This document shows, piece after piece, positions 1-7,789 of a stretch of 44,763 nt of DNA (position 1 is its first letter; every line of letters begins with the position of its first letter). The position numbers were made by a program, and so were the translations under genes. The stretch comes from Aphanizomenon flos-aquae FACHB-1287 (GTDB taxonomy: Bacteria; Cyanobacteriota; Cyanobacteriia; Cyanobacteriales; Nostocaceae), in assembly GCF_014698755.1 (NCBI RefSeq), contig NZ_JACJTO010000036.1:1-44763 (forward strand), written 5' to 3'. The notes under the pieces were generated by a model. That model was not told the origin of the DNA, did no database searches, and saw only the letters and a list, made by a program, of their open reading frames with translations.

Positions 1-2
1 GA

Positions 3-116
3 CACAGCGTTACAGACTTAAAGATTTATTTGGTCTGTGTTACGAAATATCGTCGGGCTGTGTTTACTGGTGAAAGCCTTGATTTGATTGAAAAAACATT
101 TCGTGAGGTGTCCTAG
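3..116 (+). pseudogene. IS200/IS605-family TnpA transposase fragment (left-edge partial)
   Basis: Reading frame 3 from the window edge gives 37 residues beginning HSVTDLKIYLVCVTKYRRAV and ending in FREVS before a TAG. This is the recognisable N-terminal beta strand and helix of IS200/IS605 Y1 transposases (the HLVFVTKYRR type). The stop falls where the family normally continues for about another 90 residues, so the HUH metal-binding pair and the catalytic tyrosine are absent. The start lies outside the window. I infer a dead insertion-sequence remnant. Confidence 0.75.
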
Positions 117-119
117 AAG

Positions 120-143
120 GACGGGGCTTGTGTCCCGTCTTTT
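120..143 (+). terminator. Hairpin plus T-run after the transposase fragment
   Basis: GACGGG (120-125) pairs with CCCGTC (134-139) across an 8-base loop and is followed by TTTT. It could be a rho-independent terminator or part of the subterminal hairpin typical of IS200/IS605 ends; the sequence alone does not separate these. Confidence 0.45.
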
Positions 144-245
144 CGGTCATTCATCTGGTTGAGGCTGGTAATTTGGTTATGAATAATAGGTAATTGGTGA
201 TAAAATATTTTTGGCTTAGATATATACTCAAAACCCGCATTTTTT

Positions 246-407
246 ATGCGTTCTACTTATTCCAAATCCAATTTACCGGAAAAAATCTGTATAGTCTGTC
301 AACGTCCCTTTACTTGGCGGAAAAAATGGCAAGATTGTTGGGATGAGGTAAAATATTGCTCAGAACGTTGTCGCCGTCGTCGTTCTCACCCTAAAAATGA
401 GACTTAG
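246..407 (+). CDS. DUF2256 domain-containing small zinc-ribbon-like protein
   Basis: A 53-codon ATG-to-TAG frame. The product has two Cys pairs, CIVC near residues 15-18 and CSERC near 38-42, a central PFTWRKKW block, and a basic tail (RRRR) ending SHPKNET. This is the pattern of the DUF2256 family of 50-60 residue proteins, often found near photolyase or cryptochrome genes in bacteria. The Cys spacing suggests one bound zinc. No function is established. It stands alone 62 bp before the asparaginase gene on the same strand. The family assignment is from memory of the CxVCxRPFxWRKKW signature. Confidence 0.8.
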   Translation: MRSTYSKSNLPEKICIVCQRPFTWRKKWQDCWDEVKYCSERCRRRRSHPKNET

Positions 408-469
408 GAAACATTGACCACGACTGACAATTAACATTTAATATGATAATGAAAAAATAAGAAAATAAC

Positions 470-1420
470 ATGACATTACAAGTACAACCTAAATTAATTA
501 TTCATGGTGGCGCTGGTAGTTCTCTCCAAGGTAAGGGAGGATTAATAGCGGTTCGCAACTCTTTATCTAAAATTGTTGCAGATATTTATACTCTTCTACT
601 AAACGGTGGGACGGCAACTGAAGCTATAGTCAAGGGTTGTCAAATGTTAGAAGATGAACCACGCTTTAATGCTGGTACTGGTTCTGTATTGCAATCTGAT
701 GGACAAATCCGCATGAGCGCTTCTATGATGGATGGGACTACTGGCCGTTTTAGTGGTGTAATTAATGTGTCACGGGTAAAAAATCCTATTGCAATGGCAC
801 TATTTTTACAAAGTTCTGATGACCGGGTTTTGTCTGATTATGGTGCAGCCGAGTTAGCGCGAGAGTTGCAAATTCCTATTTATAATGGTTTAACTGATTT
901 GCGCTTGCAAGAATGGACACTGGAACGCCAGGGTAATTTTCAAAGAACTATGGCTGGTGTGGTAGCAGAACCAGAAATGGCAGTAAGTAGTAATGCTGGT
1001 AGAGGTACTATTGGTGTTGTAGCTTTAGATGGTTATGGTAAATTAGCTGCTGGTACTTCTACTGGTGGTAAAGGCTTTGAAAGAATTGGTCGCGTCAGTG
1101 ATTCAGCGATGCCGGCTGGTAATTATGCAAATATTCACGCGGGTGTTAGTTGTACAGGTATTGGTGAAGATATTATTGATGAGTGTTTAGCCGCTAAGGT
1201 TGTGATAAGAGTAACCGATGGAATGTCTTTACAGGATGCAATGCAGAAATCATTTACAGAAGCGAAGAAGAATAATAGAGACTTTGGAGCGATCGCTCTG
1301 GATGCCACTGGCATGATATCCTATGGTAAAACCTGCGAGGTATTACTAGCTGCTTACCATAATGGAGAAAACATTGGTGATACTTTAGAATGGAATGATC
1401 AAGAATTAATTGGTCATTAG
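470..1420 (+). CDS. Isoaspartyl peptidase / plant-type L-asparaginase (Ntn hydrolase)
   Basis: 316 residues, the usual length for the family. The N-terminal strand carries the HGGAG motif (residues 12-16) and RFNAGTGS follows near 65-72. The autocleavage site is the Gly-Thr in RGTIGVVALD, so Thr180 would become the N-terminal nucleophile of the beta subunit. Downstream TSTGGKGFERIGRVSDS supplies the substrate-binding Arg and Asp region. The enzyme hydrolyses L-asparagine and beta-aspartyl (isoaspartyl) dipeptides; in cyanobacteria the latter activity fits cyanophycin turnover after cyanophycinase. No signal peptide is visible, so it should be cytoplasmic. No operon partner is evident: recQ starts 88 bp later after a tandem repeat. 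Confidence 0.93.
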   Translation: MTLQVQPKLIIHGGAGSSLQGKGGLIAVRNSLSKIVADIYTLLLNGGTATEAIVKGCQMLEDEPRFNAGTGSVLQSDGQIRMSASMMDGTTGRFSGVINVSRVKNPIAMALFLQSSDDRVLSDYGAAELARELQIPIYNGLTDLRLQEWTLERQGNFQRTMAGVVAEPEMAVSSNAGRGTIGVVALDGYGKLAAGTSTGGKGFERIGRVSDSAMPAGNYANIHAGVSCTGIGEDIIDECLAAKVVIRVTDGMSLQDAMQKSFTEAKKNNRDFGAIALDATGMISYGKTCEVLLAAYHNGENIGDTLEWNDQELIGH

Positions 1421-1439
1421 TCAGTTGTCAGTTGTCAGT
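1421..1439. repeat. Heptanucleotide tandem repeat (TCAGTTG)
   Basis: Nearly three copies of TCAGTTG directly after the asparaginase stop codon. This is the STRR class of 7-bp tandem repeats typical of intergenic regions in heterocystous cyanobacteria. Confidence 0.6.
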
Positions 1440-1508
1440 GGGAAGAGTAAAGATAAATATTTTCCTTATTTTCCCATTTATTCTTTTTTGTGATTTTGTG
1501 GTAAAAAA

Positions 1509-2954
1509 ATGAATCTTCCTTTAACACAATCTGATCATGATGTTCGCGCAGCATTAAAAACAATTTGGGGATATGATGATTTTCGTCCTCCCCAAAAGGA
1601 AATTGTTAACAGTTTAATCTTACAAAAAGATGCTTTAATTATTATGCCTACAGGAGGGGGAAAATCTATTTGTTTTCAACTTCCCGCACTACTAAAAACG
1701 GGATTAACTTTAGTAATTTCCCCTTTGGTGGCGCTAATGGAAAACCAAGTTGAGGAATTACGTCAAAAACAGCAAAAAGCAGGACTTTTACACAGTGAAT
1801 TACCCGCATTACAACGACAGAAAACTTTACAAGCTTTAGAAAAAAAGGAATTAAGATTATTATATTTATCTCCTGAAACCTTACTGAGTCCAATAGTTTG
1901 GCAAAAATTGTCTAATCCTCAACTACAAATTAATGGTTTAATCCTAGATGAAGCCCATTGTTTAGTCCAATGGGGTGATACTTTTCGTCCAGCTTACCGA
2001 CGCTTGGGAACTGCGCGGGAAGCGTTGTTAAAATCAAAACCACCAGGAACAAAAATTAGTATAGCAGCTTTTACGGCCACTGCTGACCCTTTAGCTCAAA
2101 AGATTATTTCTCAAGTTTTAAAATTAGACAAACCTGATATTTTTAAGATTAATCCCTACCGACAAAATTTAAATCCTATTGTCCGAATTGCTTGGACTCC
2201 TAAAGGGAGAAAACAACAATTATTAAATTTTATTCAAAAAAGACCAAAGCAAGTTGGTTTAATTTATGTAAGAACTCGAAAAGATAGCGAATATCTCAGT
2301 CAATGGTTAATAGAAAATGGCTATCAAACAGCTAGTTATCATGCGGGGTTGAGTCCAGCAGAACGTCGGAATATTGAAGCTAATTGGTTAGGTGGAAAAA
2401 TCCTGTTTGTCGTCTGTACTTGTGCTTTTGGTATGGGGATAAATAAATCTGATGTCCGTTGGGTAGTTCATTTTCACGCACCACATTTATTATCTGAATA
2501 TGTACAAGAAATAGGAAGAGCGGGAAGAGACGGGAAACCTGCTGATGTTTTAACCTTGGTCAGTGAACCGACAGGATTTTTAGATTCTGGGGATAAACAA
2601 AGACAGAAATTTTTTGAACAACAACTACAATTACAACAACAAAAAGCGCGAAAATTAGTTAAGAAGTTACCACCCCAAGGGGAAATAAATAGTGTAATTA
2701 AAGAATTTCCAGATAGTGCGGTGGCGCTTTCTCTTCTCCATAGTAACGGACAATTGGAATGGCTTGATCCTTTTCATTATTCTATTTCTTCTCAGTCAGT
2801 AAATTCGTCAAAAACCCAATTACAAGCTGGTAAACAAATGACTTCATATCTAACGATTAAACAGTGTCGTTGGCGGTTTTTATTAAATGCTTTTGGCTTT
2901 GAAATACCAACTGTTAATTGGTGTTGTGGACATTGTGATAATTGTAAAAATTAA
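1509..2954 (+). CDS. recQ: RecQ-family ATP-dependent DNA helicase, short form
   Basis: 481 residues. The N-terminus has the RecQ motif 0 (GYDDFRPPQKEIV, about 21-33). Walker A is MPTGGGKS (about 46-53), the DEAH box is in LILDEAH (about 144-150), and motif VI is QEIGRAGRDG. The C-terminus ends in the RecQ zinc site, with Cys453 followed by a CCGHCDNC cluster (Cys473, 476, 479). The protein stops right there, so the winged-helix and HRDC domains of E. coli-type RecQ (about 610 residues) are missing. A 3'-5' helicase in recombination and replication repair is expected. The gap to the asparaginase gene and the repeat in it argue against tight co-transcription. Confidence 0.93.
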   Translation: MNLPLTQSDHDVRAALKTIWGYDDFRPPQKEIVNSLILQKDALIIMPTGGGKSICFQLPALLKTGLTLVISPLVALMENQVEELRQKQQKAGLLHSELPALQRQKTLQALEKKELRLLYLSPETLLSPIVWQKLSNPQLQINGLILDEAHCLVQWGDTFRPAYRRLGTAREALLKSKPPGTKISIAAFTATADPLAQKIISQVLKLDKPDIFKINPYRQNLNPIVRIAWTPKGRKQQLLNFIQKRPKQVGLIYVRTRKDSEYLSQWLIENGYQTASYHAGLSPAERRNIEANWLGGKILFVVCTCAFGMGINKSDVRWVVHFHAPHLLSEYVQEIGRAGRDGKPADVLTLVSEPTGFLDSGDKQRQKFFEQQLQLQQQKARKLVKKLPPQGEINSVIKEFPDSAVALSLLHSNGQLEWLDPFHYSISSQSVNSSKTQLQAGKQMTSYLTIKQCRWRFLLNAFGFEIPTVNWCCGHCDNCKN

Positions 2955-2958
2955 TTTT

Positions 2959-2984
2959 TAATTCTTAATTCTTAATTCTTAATT
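2959..2984. repeat. Heptanucleotide tandem repeat (TAATTCT)
   Basis: Three and a half copies of TAATTCT lie between convergent recQ and the lipoprotein gene. The repeat reaches into the last codons and stop of the lipoprotein gene (its Ile-Lys-Asn end), so repeat slippage would alter that C-terminus. Confidence 0.6.
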
Positions 2985-3460
2985 GATTCTTCTGGGCTAC
3001 AATATTTATTCAACTGAACACCTAAAGTATCCGATTGTTTACCAGCGGTTTTAGCTGCGGTTGTCAGTGCGGAATCAATTTCTTTTCTAGCTTTTTGAAT
3101 TTTTATTGTACCATCTGAAGATGCTTCTGCTGTTTTAGTATCACCAAGAGCCTTAGAAGCTTTACCTATGGCTTGACTGAGATGATCAAAGATTTTGATA
3201 AAACTGGTTTCAAATGCTTTTAATTTGGGATCTTTTAAGTTTAATTTCTCAAGTTCCTGAGTGACATTTTTTAAATCCTTAGATAATTTTAAACTACTTG
3301 ATACTTGTTGACCTTTTTTAGTGTCAATCAGTAATGTACCATGATTAACGGCTTTAATCAATCGTTGACATTGGGAGGTTTTACTGTCACTACAACTGGT
3401 AATTAATAAAGCAATGCTCAGAGCAACAGGAGCAATAACTGGATAACGAGAAAACAACAT
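2972..3460 (-). CDS. Putative lipoprotein, unknown function
   Basis: 162 residues. The N-terminus has a short hydrophobic segment (VIAPVALSIALLI) followed by a lipobox ending at Cys23 (LITSC), so signal peptidase II processing and membrane anchoring are expected. The mature part is Lys-rich and predicted mostly helical with heptad-like spacing, and it has a single further Cys near the C-terminus. I do not recognise a catalytic motif. It resembles small lipoproteins of unknown function in filamentous cyanobacteria, but that likeness is an impression only. It is convergent with recQ, and no partner gene lies on its strand within 200 bp. Confidence 0.7.
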   Translation of the reverse strand: MLFSRYPVIAPVALSIALLITSCSDSKTSQCQRLIKAVNHGTLLIDTKKGQQVSSSLKLSKDLKNVTQELEKLNLKDPKLKAFETSFIKIFDHLSQAIGKASKALGDTKTAEASSDGTIKIQKARKEIDSALTTAAKTAGKQSDTLGVQLNKYCSPEESIKN

Positions 3461-3578
3461 TTAAGAATTTAAAAAGTTAAGATTAAAAAGAATTGGAAAC
3501 GGGGATTTAAACCCCCAAATTTAGGAAAATAGGAAGCAGAGCATAGATTAAAGATATGACCGCAGTTTTTATCTATTT

Positions 3579-3649
3579 AAACCACAGATTACCTTCTTTC
3601 TTCGCGCCTTTCCTACTTCGCGCCTTTGCGCGAAACAAAAACCGTGGTT
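3579..3649. repeat. Dispersed-type inverted repeat with AACCAC/GTGGTT ends
   Basis: The ends AACCAC and GTGGTT are inverted and enclose two copies of a TTCGCGCCTTT-like word. Sequences of this type (ACCACAGA, CGCGCCTTTGCGCG) are common dispersed intergenic repeats in cyanobacteria. Confidence 0.45.
3617..3634 (-). terminator. Perfect GC-rich hairpin downstream of cbiO
   Basis: TTCGCGC (3617-3623) and GCGCGAA (3628-3634) form a perfect 7-bp stem with a 4-base loop, about 50 bp past the cbiO stop on the minus strand. It could end the transporter operon. There is a weak T-rich stretch but no long T-run, so it may only be part of the surrounding repeat. Confidence 0.4.
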
Positions 3650-3682
3650 CATTGACCAGCAAAATCCCTGTCAGCCGACACT

Positions 3683-4447
3683 TTACCAATCTACTGGTAA
3701 ACCCAGTTTATCTAAGGTTTTGCCATCTTGCAATAGTGGTTGAATATCGCTATCTATTTGGATTTTACCATTAGATAAGACTAAAGCCCGTTGGGTGACT
3801 CTTCCTAGCCACTGGAGATCATGTGAAGCTATTAACATCACTTTTACAGGTAATTCTAATAATACTTGGGCTAAATGTCGTCGCCATGCTGGGTCTAGTC
3901 CGTTAGTTGGTTCATCTAAGATGAGAATGTCAGGATTTAGGGCTAAAATCGCTGCTAAGGCGGCTAAACGTCTTTGTCCTCCAGAAAGTTCATGAGCGGA
4001 ACGGTGGGCGTAGGATTCTAATCCAAAGTTGGCTAATAGTTGATGAGCTTTATCTTTTGCAGCTATGGATGAAATACCATAGTTAAGGGGTCCAAAGGTG
4101 ATATCTTCGAGGATTGTGGGCATAAATAATTGGTCATGAGGATCTTGAAAGCTAAAACCAATTTGTTGCCTGATTTGCGGTAAAGTGTTTGGCAATATCG
4201 GTATACCGTTAATCCAAATTTTGCCGCTTTGGGGATGTTTTAAGCCAATGAGGTTTTCTAATAAGGTGCTTTTGCCTGAACCAGTAGCACCCATTAAAGC
4301 GACGCGATCGCCTGTCTGTAAGCTAAAAGAAATTTCTTGTAATACAGGGTGCTGTTGTGAATAAGCGTAAACCAGATTTTGGACGGTAACAACAGCAGTA
4401 TGGGGTTGAGAAAGAGAAATTTGGGGATTAGAAGTTAATGATGTCAA
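3683..4447 (-). CDS. cbiO: Energy-coupling factor ABC transporter ATPase, cobalt/nickel (CbiO/NikO type)
   Basis: 254 residues. Walker A is GATGSGKST, the Q-loop is in FSFQDPHDQLF, the ABC signature is LSGGQRR, and Walker B is ILILDEPTNGLDP, followed by the switch His in IASHD. The FQDPxDQ stretch is characteristic of ECF-type ATPases. It hydrolyses ATP to drive Co2+ or Ni2+ uptake through CbiM and CbiQ. It is the last gene of a minus-strand operon: it begins 10 bp after cbiQ ends. The first 15 or so residues are a low-complexity extension before the ABC domain, so a slightly later start is possible. Confidence 0.93.
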   Translation of the reverse strand: MTSLTSNPQISLSQPHTAVVTVQNLVYAYSQQHPVLQEISFSLQTGDRVALMGATGSGKSTLLENLIGLKHPQSGKIWINGIPILPNTLPQIRQQIGFSFQDPHDQLFMPTILEDITFGPLNYGISSIAAKDKAHQLLANFGLESYAHRSAHELSGGQRRLAALAAILALNPDILILDEPTNGLDPAWRRHLAQVLLELPVKVMLIASHDLQWLGRVTQRALVLSNGKIQIDSDIQPLLQDGKTLDKLGLPVDW

Positions 4448-4457
4448 GATTCACCAC

Positions 4458-5117
4458 TCAAATAACAGTAAGGTAAGAACTTAGGGTTAAACAAGCAGCT
4501 ATCACCCCAGCTATTAACAAGATAAAACGTTCTTTCGGTTTGGGGGGGGAATCTAGGGGTAATTGTCCATTATATCCACGGGCTACCATAGCACCATAAA
4601 CTCTTTCGGCTCTGTCGAGGGTGCGGAGATATAAAGCCCCAATCATGGCAGCACTAGCATAACGTAGCCATCCTGCTGTACCATTTAAACCACGTAGTTG
4701 GGCACTGCGCTGCATTCGTGTTACTTCTAAGAGTAATATTTCTAAGTATTGTCCAGCGAGAATCAGGTTTTCCTTTAATGGTGCAGGTATGGGTAAGCTT
4801 TTGAGCGCAATACCCAAACTGTGGGGAGGTAAGGTTAATAAAAAGCCATTCATGACAATTAAACAAATTAGGGAACGCACAAGCAAAAAACTAGCTCGTT
4901 CCCATCCCAATGGTAAGGCCACCAGGGATAAAAAAATTAATTCTGTACCCAGTAGACCGCCTAATTTGGGTAGGGGTACTTGTAACAAATAAATCCAAAC
5001 AAGAGCGATCACCCCGTATACTAGTAAATTAGACCAAGTATGATACTTTAAAAAAGCTGCCCCAATTACAATAATTAGGGACAATTGCAAGCGTAATGGT
5101 AGGGAAATTTGCATCAT
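4458..5117 (-). CDS. cbiQ: Energy-coupling factor transporter T component CbiQ
   Basis: 219 residues with about five hydrophobic segments. The conserved coupling-helix region reads EVTRMQRSAQLRG and later AERVYGAMVARGY, matching the two Ala-Arg-Gly-type signatures of ECF T proteins that contact the ATPase. It is the transmembrane scaffold linking the substrate-binding CbiM to CbiO. At roughly 220 residues it is near the usual CbiQ length. It begins 2 bp after cbiM ends and is followed 10 bp later by cbiO, so the three are almost certainly co-transcribed. Confidence 0.92.
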   Translation of the reverse strand: MMQISLPLRLQLSLIIVIGAAFLKYHTWSNLLVYGVIALVWIYLLQVPLPKLGGLLGTELIFLSLVALPLGWERASFLLVRSLICLIVMNGFLLTLPPHSLGIALKSLPIPAPLKENLILAGQYLEILLLEVTRMQRSAQLRGLNGTAGWLRYASAAMIGALYLRTLDRAERVYGAMVARGYNGQLPLDSPPKPKERFILLIAGVIAACLTLSSYLTVI

Positions 5118-5119
5118 AA

Positions 5120-6043
5120 TTAAGCATTGTTCGGTCTAATAATTTTGGCAATTCCAAAAGCTATACCAAAGCAAGCTGTAGCACCTATCAAACCAGCAAT
5201 ACTTGTACCGATTTTCCCTAAACCCTGAATACTGTAATCAGCTAAAGGTGTGGGGACAATTACCCGCACATTTTCCGCTAAATCAATAAATCCTAAGTTG
5301 ATTGCTACCTTTTCCAAACCATCAGGCCAAGCAGAAGCACCTAGGGATAATACACCAGAAATCAGTAAAATACTGACAATGGGAACTAACCAGCCTCTAA
5401 TTTTCTGTTCTTCACCTGGTAACAAATCTGGACGAGTTGTAGCTAAGTAATTTAGTACCCCCCCAGTAATTAATCCTTCACCTACACCAATAAGAATATG
5501 TACACCCGCCATGGTGGGTAAAACTAGGTTGACTGCTGCTGTTCCAGACAGAGCTAATTCAATAGCACAAGCTATAGCGGCAACAACTACACTAACTCCC
5601 GCTGCTATCCCTGCCGCTAGGGGTAAACGCCCTTGAGAACCGCCAAATAGTCTTTGTAAAGTTTGCGTTAATCCCCAAGCCACCCACACGCCGATGACTC
5701 CCATGTTAAAAATATTTGCTCCCAAGGCAGTAATTCCACCATCGGCAAATAACACGGCTTGAATAATTAAAACCGTGGCAATACATAACATTCCTGCCCA
5801 AGGACTACCCAAGATAATGGCTGCTAAAGCCCCTCCCAATAGGTGGCCGCTTGTCCCCCCCGCTACGGGAAAATTAATCATTTGGGCGGCGAAAATAAAG
5901 GCTGTGGTTAAACCGAGAATGGGGGCGCGACGAATGCCAAAAGCTGTTTGCGATCGCTCAAAAGCAACAAATAAAGCTGCCGCACTGGCTAAACTGGTAG
6001 CGACTGCAACTGGCACAGAAATAAATCCATCGGGTATGTGCAT
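5120..6043 (-). CDS. cbiM: Cobalt/nickel transporter substrate-binding membrane subunit, CbiM fused to a PDGLE domain (NikMN type)
   Basis: 307 residues. The N-terminus is exactly MHIPDGF; in this family the metal is bound by the free amino terminus and His2, so the ATG start at 6043 is firmly fixed. About six membrane segments form the CbiM part (roughly 1-205). A C-terminal PDGLE domain follows (WPDGLEKVA near 240, then a final membrane helix), which in other genomes is a separate NikN/CbiN-type protein. Fused MN architectures are often nickel systems, while the gene names default to cobalt; the metal cannot be decided here. I see no cobalamin riboswitch in the 280 bp upstream. Confidence 0.92.
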   Translation of the reverse strand: MHIPDGFISVPVAVATSLASAAALFVAFERSQTAFGIRRAPILGLTTAFIFAAQMINFPVAGGTSGHLLGGALAAIILGSPWAGMLCIATVLIIQAVLFADGGITALGANIFNMGVIGVWVAWGLTQTLQRLFGGSQGRLPLAAGIAAGVSVVVAAIACAIELALSGTAAVNLVLPTMAGVHILIGVGEGLITGGVLNYLATTRPDLLPGEEQKIRGWLVPIVSILLISGVLSLGASAWPDGLEKVAINLGFIDLAENVRVIVPTPLADYSIQGLGKIGTSIAGLIGATACFGIAFGIAKIIRPNNA

Positions 6044-6324
6044 GAGATTGGTGTTTTTTTAATGTGTTTTTTGCAGACTAATTATCAGTAATATAACGAC
6101 TAACAAAATTAATAGCAAACTAAAATTTGTCTGTCTTGACAATACCCTATTGGTGGATATTTGGGAATTTATTTAGAGGATTTTTGTAATAAAAAATACG
6201 TCAAGTTATATATTTATTTTTTAAATTGTTAACATCTATAAATCTTTATGACATATTCTCACATTTCTATCCGCTTCAATAGATAAGGAGTTTCAAGCTT
6301 TGTTAATTTAAGTCTGAATTAGGC
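6044..6324. other. AT-rich intergenic stretch upstream of cbiM and the xisH relic
   Basis: About 280 bp without an open frame of note. It must hold the cbiM promoter on the minus strand. I looked for a cobalamin riboswitch and for NikR-like dyads and recognised neither. The right end grades into the xisH relic, and the lost 5' half of xisH is not recognisable here. Confidence 0.5.
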
Positions 6325-6605
6325 AGACAATCGAAAAAGAAGGACAAAAAATAGCTATAGAAATCAAAAGTTTTCTTAATCCTTCAAAAATTACAGAACT
6401 TTATGCTGCATGAGGACAATTTATAATTTATCGTCTTGCTTTACAAGAACAAGAACCAGAACGGACATTATATTTAGCAGTTCCTATTACTGTTTACAAT
6501 GAATTTTTTATACTGCCTTTTATTCAAGCAGTGATTAAAATGAATCAACTTTATTTAGTAGTTTATAATATTGAAAAAGAGGTAATAGCAGAATGGCAAA
6601 ATTAG
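6325..6605 (+). pseudogene. xisH: xisH relic (fdxN-element excision controlling factor XisH)
   Basis: The frame from about 6333 to TAG at 6603-6605 reads EKEGQKIAIEIKSFLNPSK, then ELYAA, an in-frame TGA (6411-6413), then GQFIIYRLALQEQEPER and LYLAVPITVYNEFFILPF. This is the C-terminal two thirds of XisH, a PD-(D/E)XK-like protein. The N-terminal third is missing and Trp is replaced by TGA. The last codons overlap the xisI start at 6593, the usual xisH-xisI overlap. In Anabaena the pair controls fdxN-element excision, but many paralogues are scattered in genomes with no such element. I infer a dead copy. Confidence 0.85.
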
Positions 6606-6913
6606 AAGAATATCGGCAATATATTCAGAACTTACTGAAACAACACGCTAGTATGGTTTGGGATAAACGCATTCAAGCACAGACAATTTTTGATCTTGAA
6701 AATAACCATTATCAATTAATTTATGTAGGTTGGCGTGATCAAACTCGTATTTATGGACCTGTTTTACATCTAGATATTATTGATGATAAAATCTTACGTG
6801 GCTATTTAGAAAGTTTGAAATCTTCTGATATTGACAAATATATCAGTTTGGGTAATGAATGCTTTCATAAAAAGGACTACAAGGGAGCAATTAATAATTA
6901 CGATGAAGGTTGA
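6593..6913 (+). pseudogene. xisI: xisI relic with its C-terminus replaced by a TPR-like scrap
   Basis: The ATG at 6593 opens a 106-codon frame. Residues 1-67 are clearly XisI: YRQYIQNLL, QTIFD, HYQLIYVGW, and YGPVLHLDI followed by DDKI. An intact XisI continues for about 40 more residues (GDELLxxGI and the final catalytic-looking block). Here it switches to residues including YISLGNECFHKKDYKGAINN, which is a tetratricopeptide repeat helix pair, and it stops in a segment duplicated from the HNH operon start. The frame is open, so a chimeric protein could be made, but I infer decay. Confidence 0.8.
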
Positions 6914-6968
6914 ACCATTAATTGAGTAATCATTATCCGTTCACAGTTTCTTTATTTCCATTATGTCA
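6905..6968. repeat. 64-bp duplication of the HNH-operon start (copy 1)
   Basis: This segment matches 7761-7824 at most positions. On the minus strand it would begin a peptide reading MITQLMVQPSS, against MATQLMVQPSS in the intact gene ending at 7789. After both copies come ATCCTG-type repeats and the same GACAAATAAAATATCA word. The duplicated piece therefore includes the start codon and promoter side of the small gene. Confidence 0.8.
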
Positions 6969-7002
6969 GCAAAAATCCTGAAAATCCTGATTCTGACAAA
7001 TA

Positions 7003-7093
7003 AAATATCAGGTTCTACCCCCAGCTTTCTTAACTGTTCTATCAATCTTTCCTTTTGTCTTCTTTCCTGTTCTGTCAGAGTCAACATCCAAGG
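7003..7093 (-). pseudogene. Uma2-type C-terminal coiled-coil tail relic
   Basis: On the minus strand the sequence reads LTEQERRQKERLIEQLRKLG, then VEPD. This is the Gln/Glu/Arg-rich tail with a final LRxLGxxP that closes many cyanobacterial Uma2 (DUF820) proteins, including the one ending at 31533 here (LLAQLRAKGINP). No Uma2 core precedes it; upstream on that strand lies the HNH gene's 3' end. I infer a stranded gene fragment. Confidence 0.65.
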
Positions 7094-7103
7094 AAATTGA
7101 TTT

Positions 7104-7550
7104 TTATTCTTGACGAGGATCTGATAGTGGTGGATGCCAACCCGCTTCTACCCAAAAACGCCGAGCAACTTGAATAGAAGGCTCATCACGTCTTTCATCA
7201 TTGAAGTCAAAGCGATCGCTAGTAGCTCTTCCTGTAGGCGTTGTACCTACAATTTTTATACCATCTTTTGTCCAAATGAAATTCTCTGACCATTCTTGCT
7301 GACGAGGGTTAAATAAAGCAACTTGCTCTTGAGTTTTAGGATCAGTAGCTACTATAAAATTATAATGACGCTCATTACAGCGATGACAAGCCAAGGCTAA
7401 ATTCTCCAGTTCATCTGAACCCCCCAAAGACTGCGGCATAATATGATCAATGGTAAACCGGTCGGGACTCAGATATTCAGGAGAGTGGCAATATTCACAG
7501 AGAAATTTAGCTCGTTTTCTTATAAGTCGTCGAGTTGGTTCGGACACCAT
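7104..7550 (-). CDS. HNH endonuclease
   Basis: 148 residues. An N-terminal CEYC zinc pair (Cys18, Cys21) is followed by the HNH core: IDHIMPQSLGG with Asp35-His36, then LALACHRCNERH with Cys55, Cys58 and Asn59. This is the Cys4-HNH fold found in many small bacterial endonucleases. It is predicted to cut DNA, but the target is unknown. The C-terminal 80 residues (FNPRQQEW, WTKDGIKIVGTTPTGR) are typical of the cyanobacterial subgroup. Its start overlaps the end of the small upstream gene by 31 bp, so the two are translated as a pair. Confidence 0.9.
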   Translation of the reverse strand: MVSEPTRRLIRKRAKFLCEYCHSPEYLSPDRFTIDHIMPQSLGGSDELENLALACHRCNERHYNFIVATDPKTQEQVALFNPRQQEWSENFIWTKDGIKIVGTTPTGRATSDRFDFNDERRDEPSIQVARRFWVEAGWHPPLSDPRQE

Positions 7551-7789
7551 TTACTTTTAGCCGCTAGTTGAGCATTAATTAAGGTAAATATTCGCTGTAA
7601 CTCCGAGATACCTACATATTCCGCTTCCTCTTCAGAAGTCAGCGTATCAGATTTTTTCTTTGCTAATAGTTCTTCAAAACGTATCTGCAGTTCTTCGGTA
7701 AATTTAAATAGATAAATATTACCAAATTCACTCATCTTCATACCAGAAGATATTAAAGACGAAGGTTGAACCATTAATTGAGTAGCCAT
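7520..7789 (-). CDS. Small conserved protein paired with the HNH endonuclease
   Basis: 89 residues, acidic and helical, without membrane segments. The central part reads FTEELQIRFEELLAKKKSDT, then LTSEEEAEYVGISELQRIFT and INAQLAAKS. I recognise this as a small family that repeatedly precedes HNH endonuclease genes in cyanobacteria, but I know no assigned function. The 31-bp overlap with the HNH gene suggests translational coupling. The arrangement would fit a nuclease with a partner or inhibitor, which is inference only. The beginning of this gene is duplicated at 6905-6968. Confidence 0.7.
   Translation of the reverse strand: MATQLMVQPSSLISSGMKMSEFGNIYLFKFTEELQIRFEELLAKKKSDTLTSEEEAEYVGISELQRIFTLINAQLAAKSKWCPNQLDDL

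Noticed and set aside
1509-2954. Truncated RecQ as a damaged gene
   Set aside because: The end falls exactly after the zinc-binding cysteines with no frameshift; short RecQ forms without winged-helix and HRDC domains are usual in cyanobacteria as far as I recall.
3795-3995. Plus-strand open frame inside cbiO
   Set aside because: It is the complement of the strongly conserved ATPase motifs of cbiO and has no ribosome-binding site or family resemblance.
5775-6062. Plus-strand 95-codon frame over the start of cbiM
   Set aside because: Antisense shadow of a membrane protein; composition is Ala/Pro/Lys-rich as expected for such shadows.
6044-6324. Cobalamin or NiCo riboswitch upstream of cbiM
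   Set aside because: No B12-box-like or NiCo core was visible on the minus strand. A covariance-model scan would be decisive.
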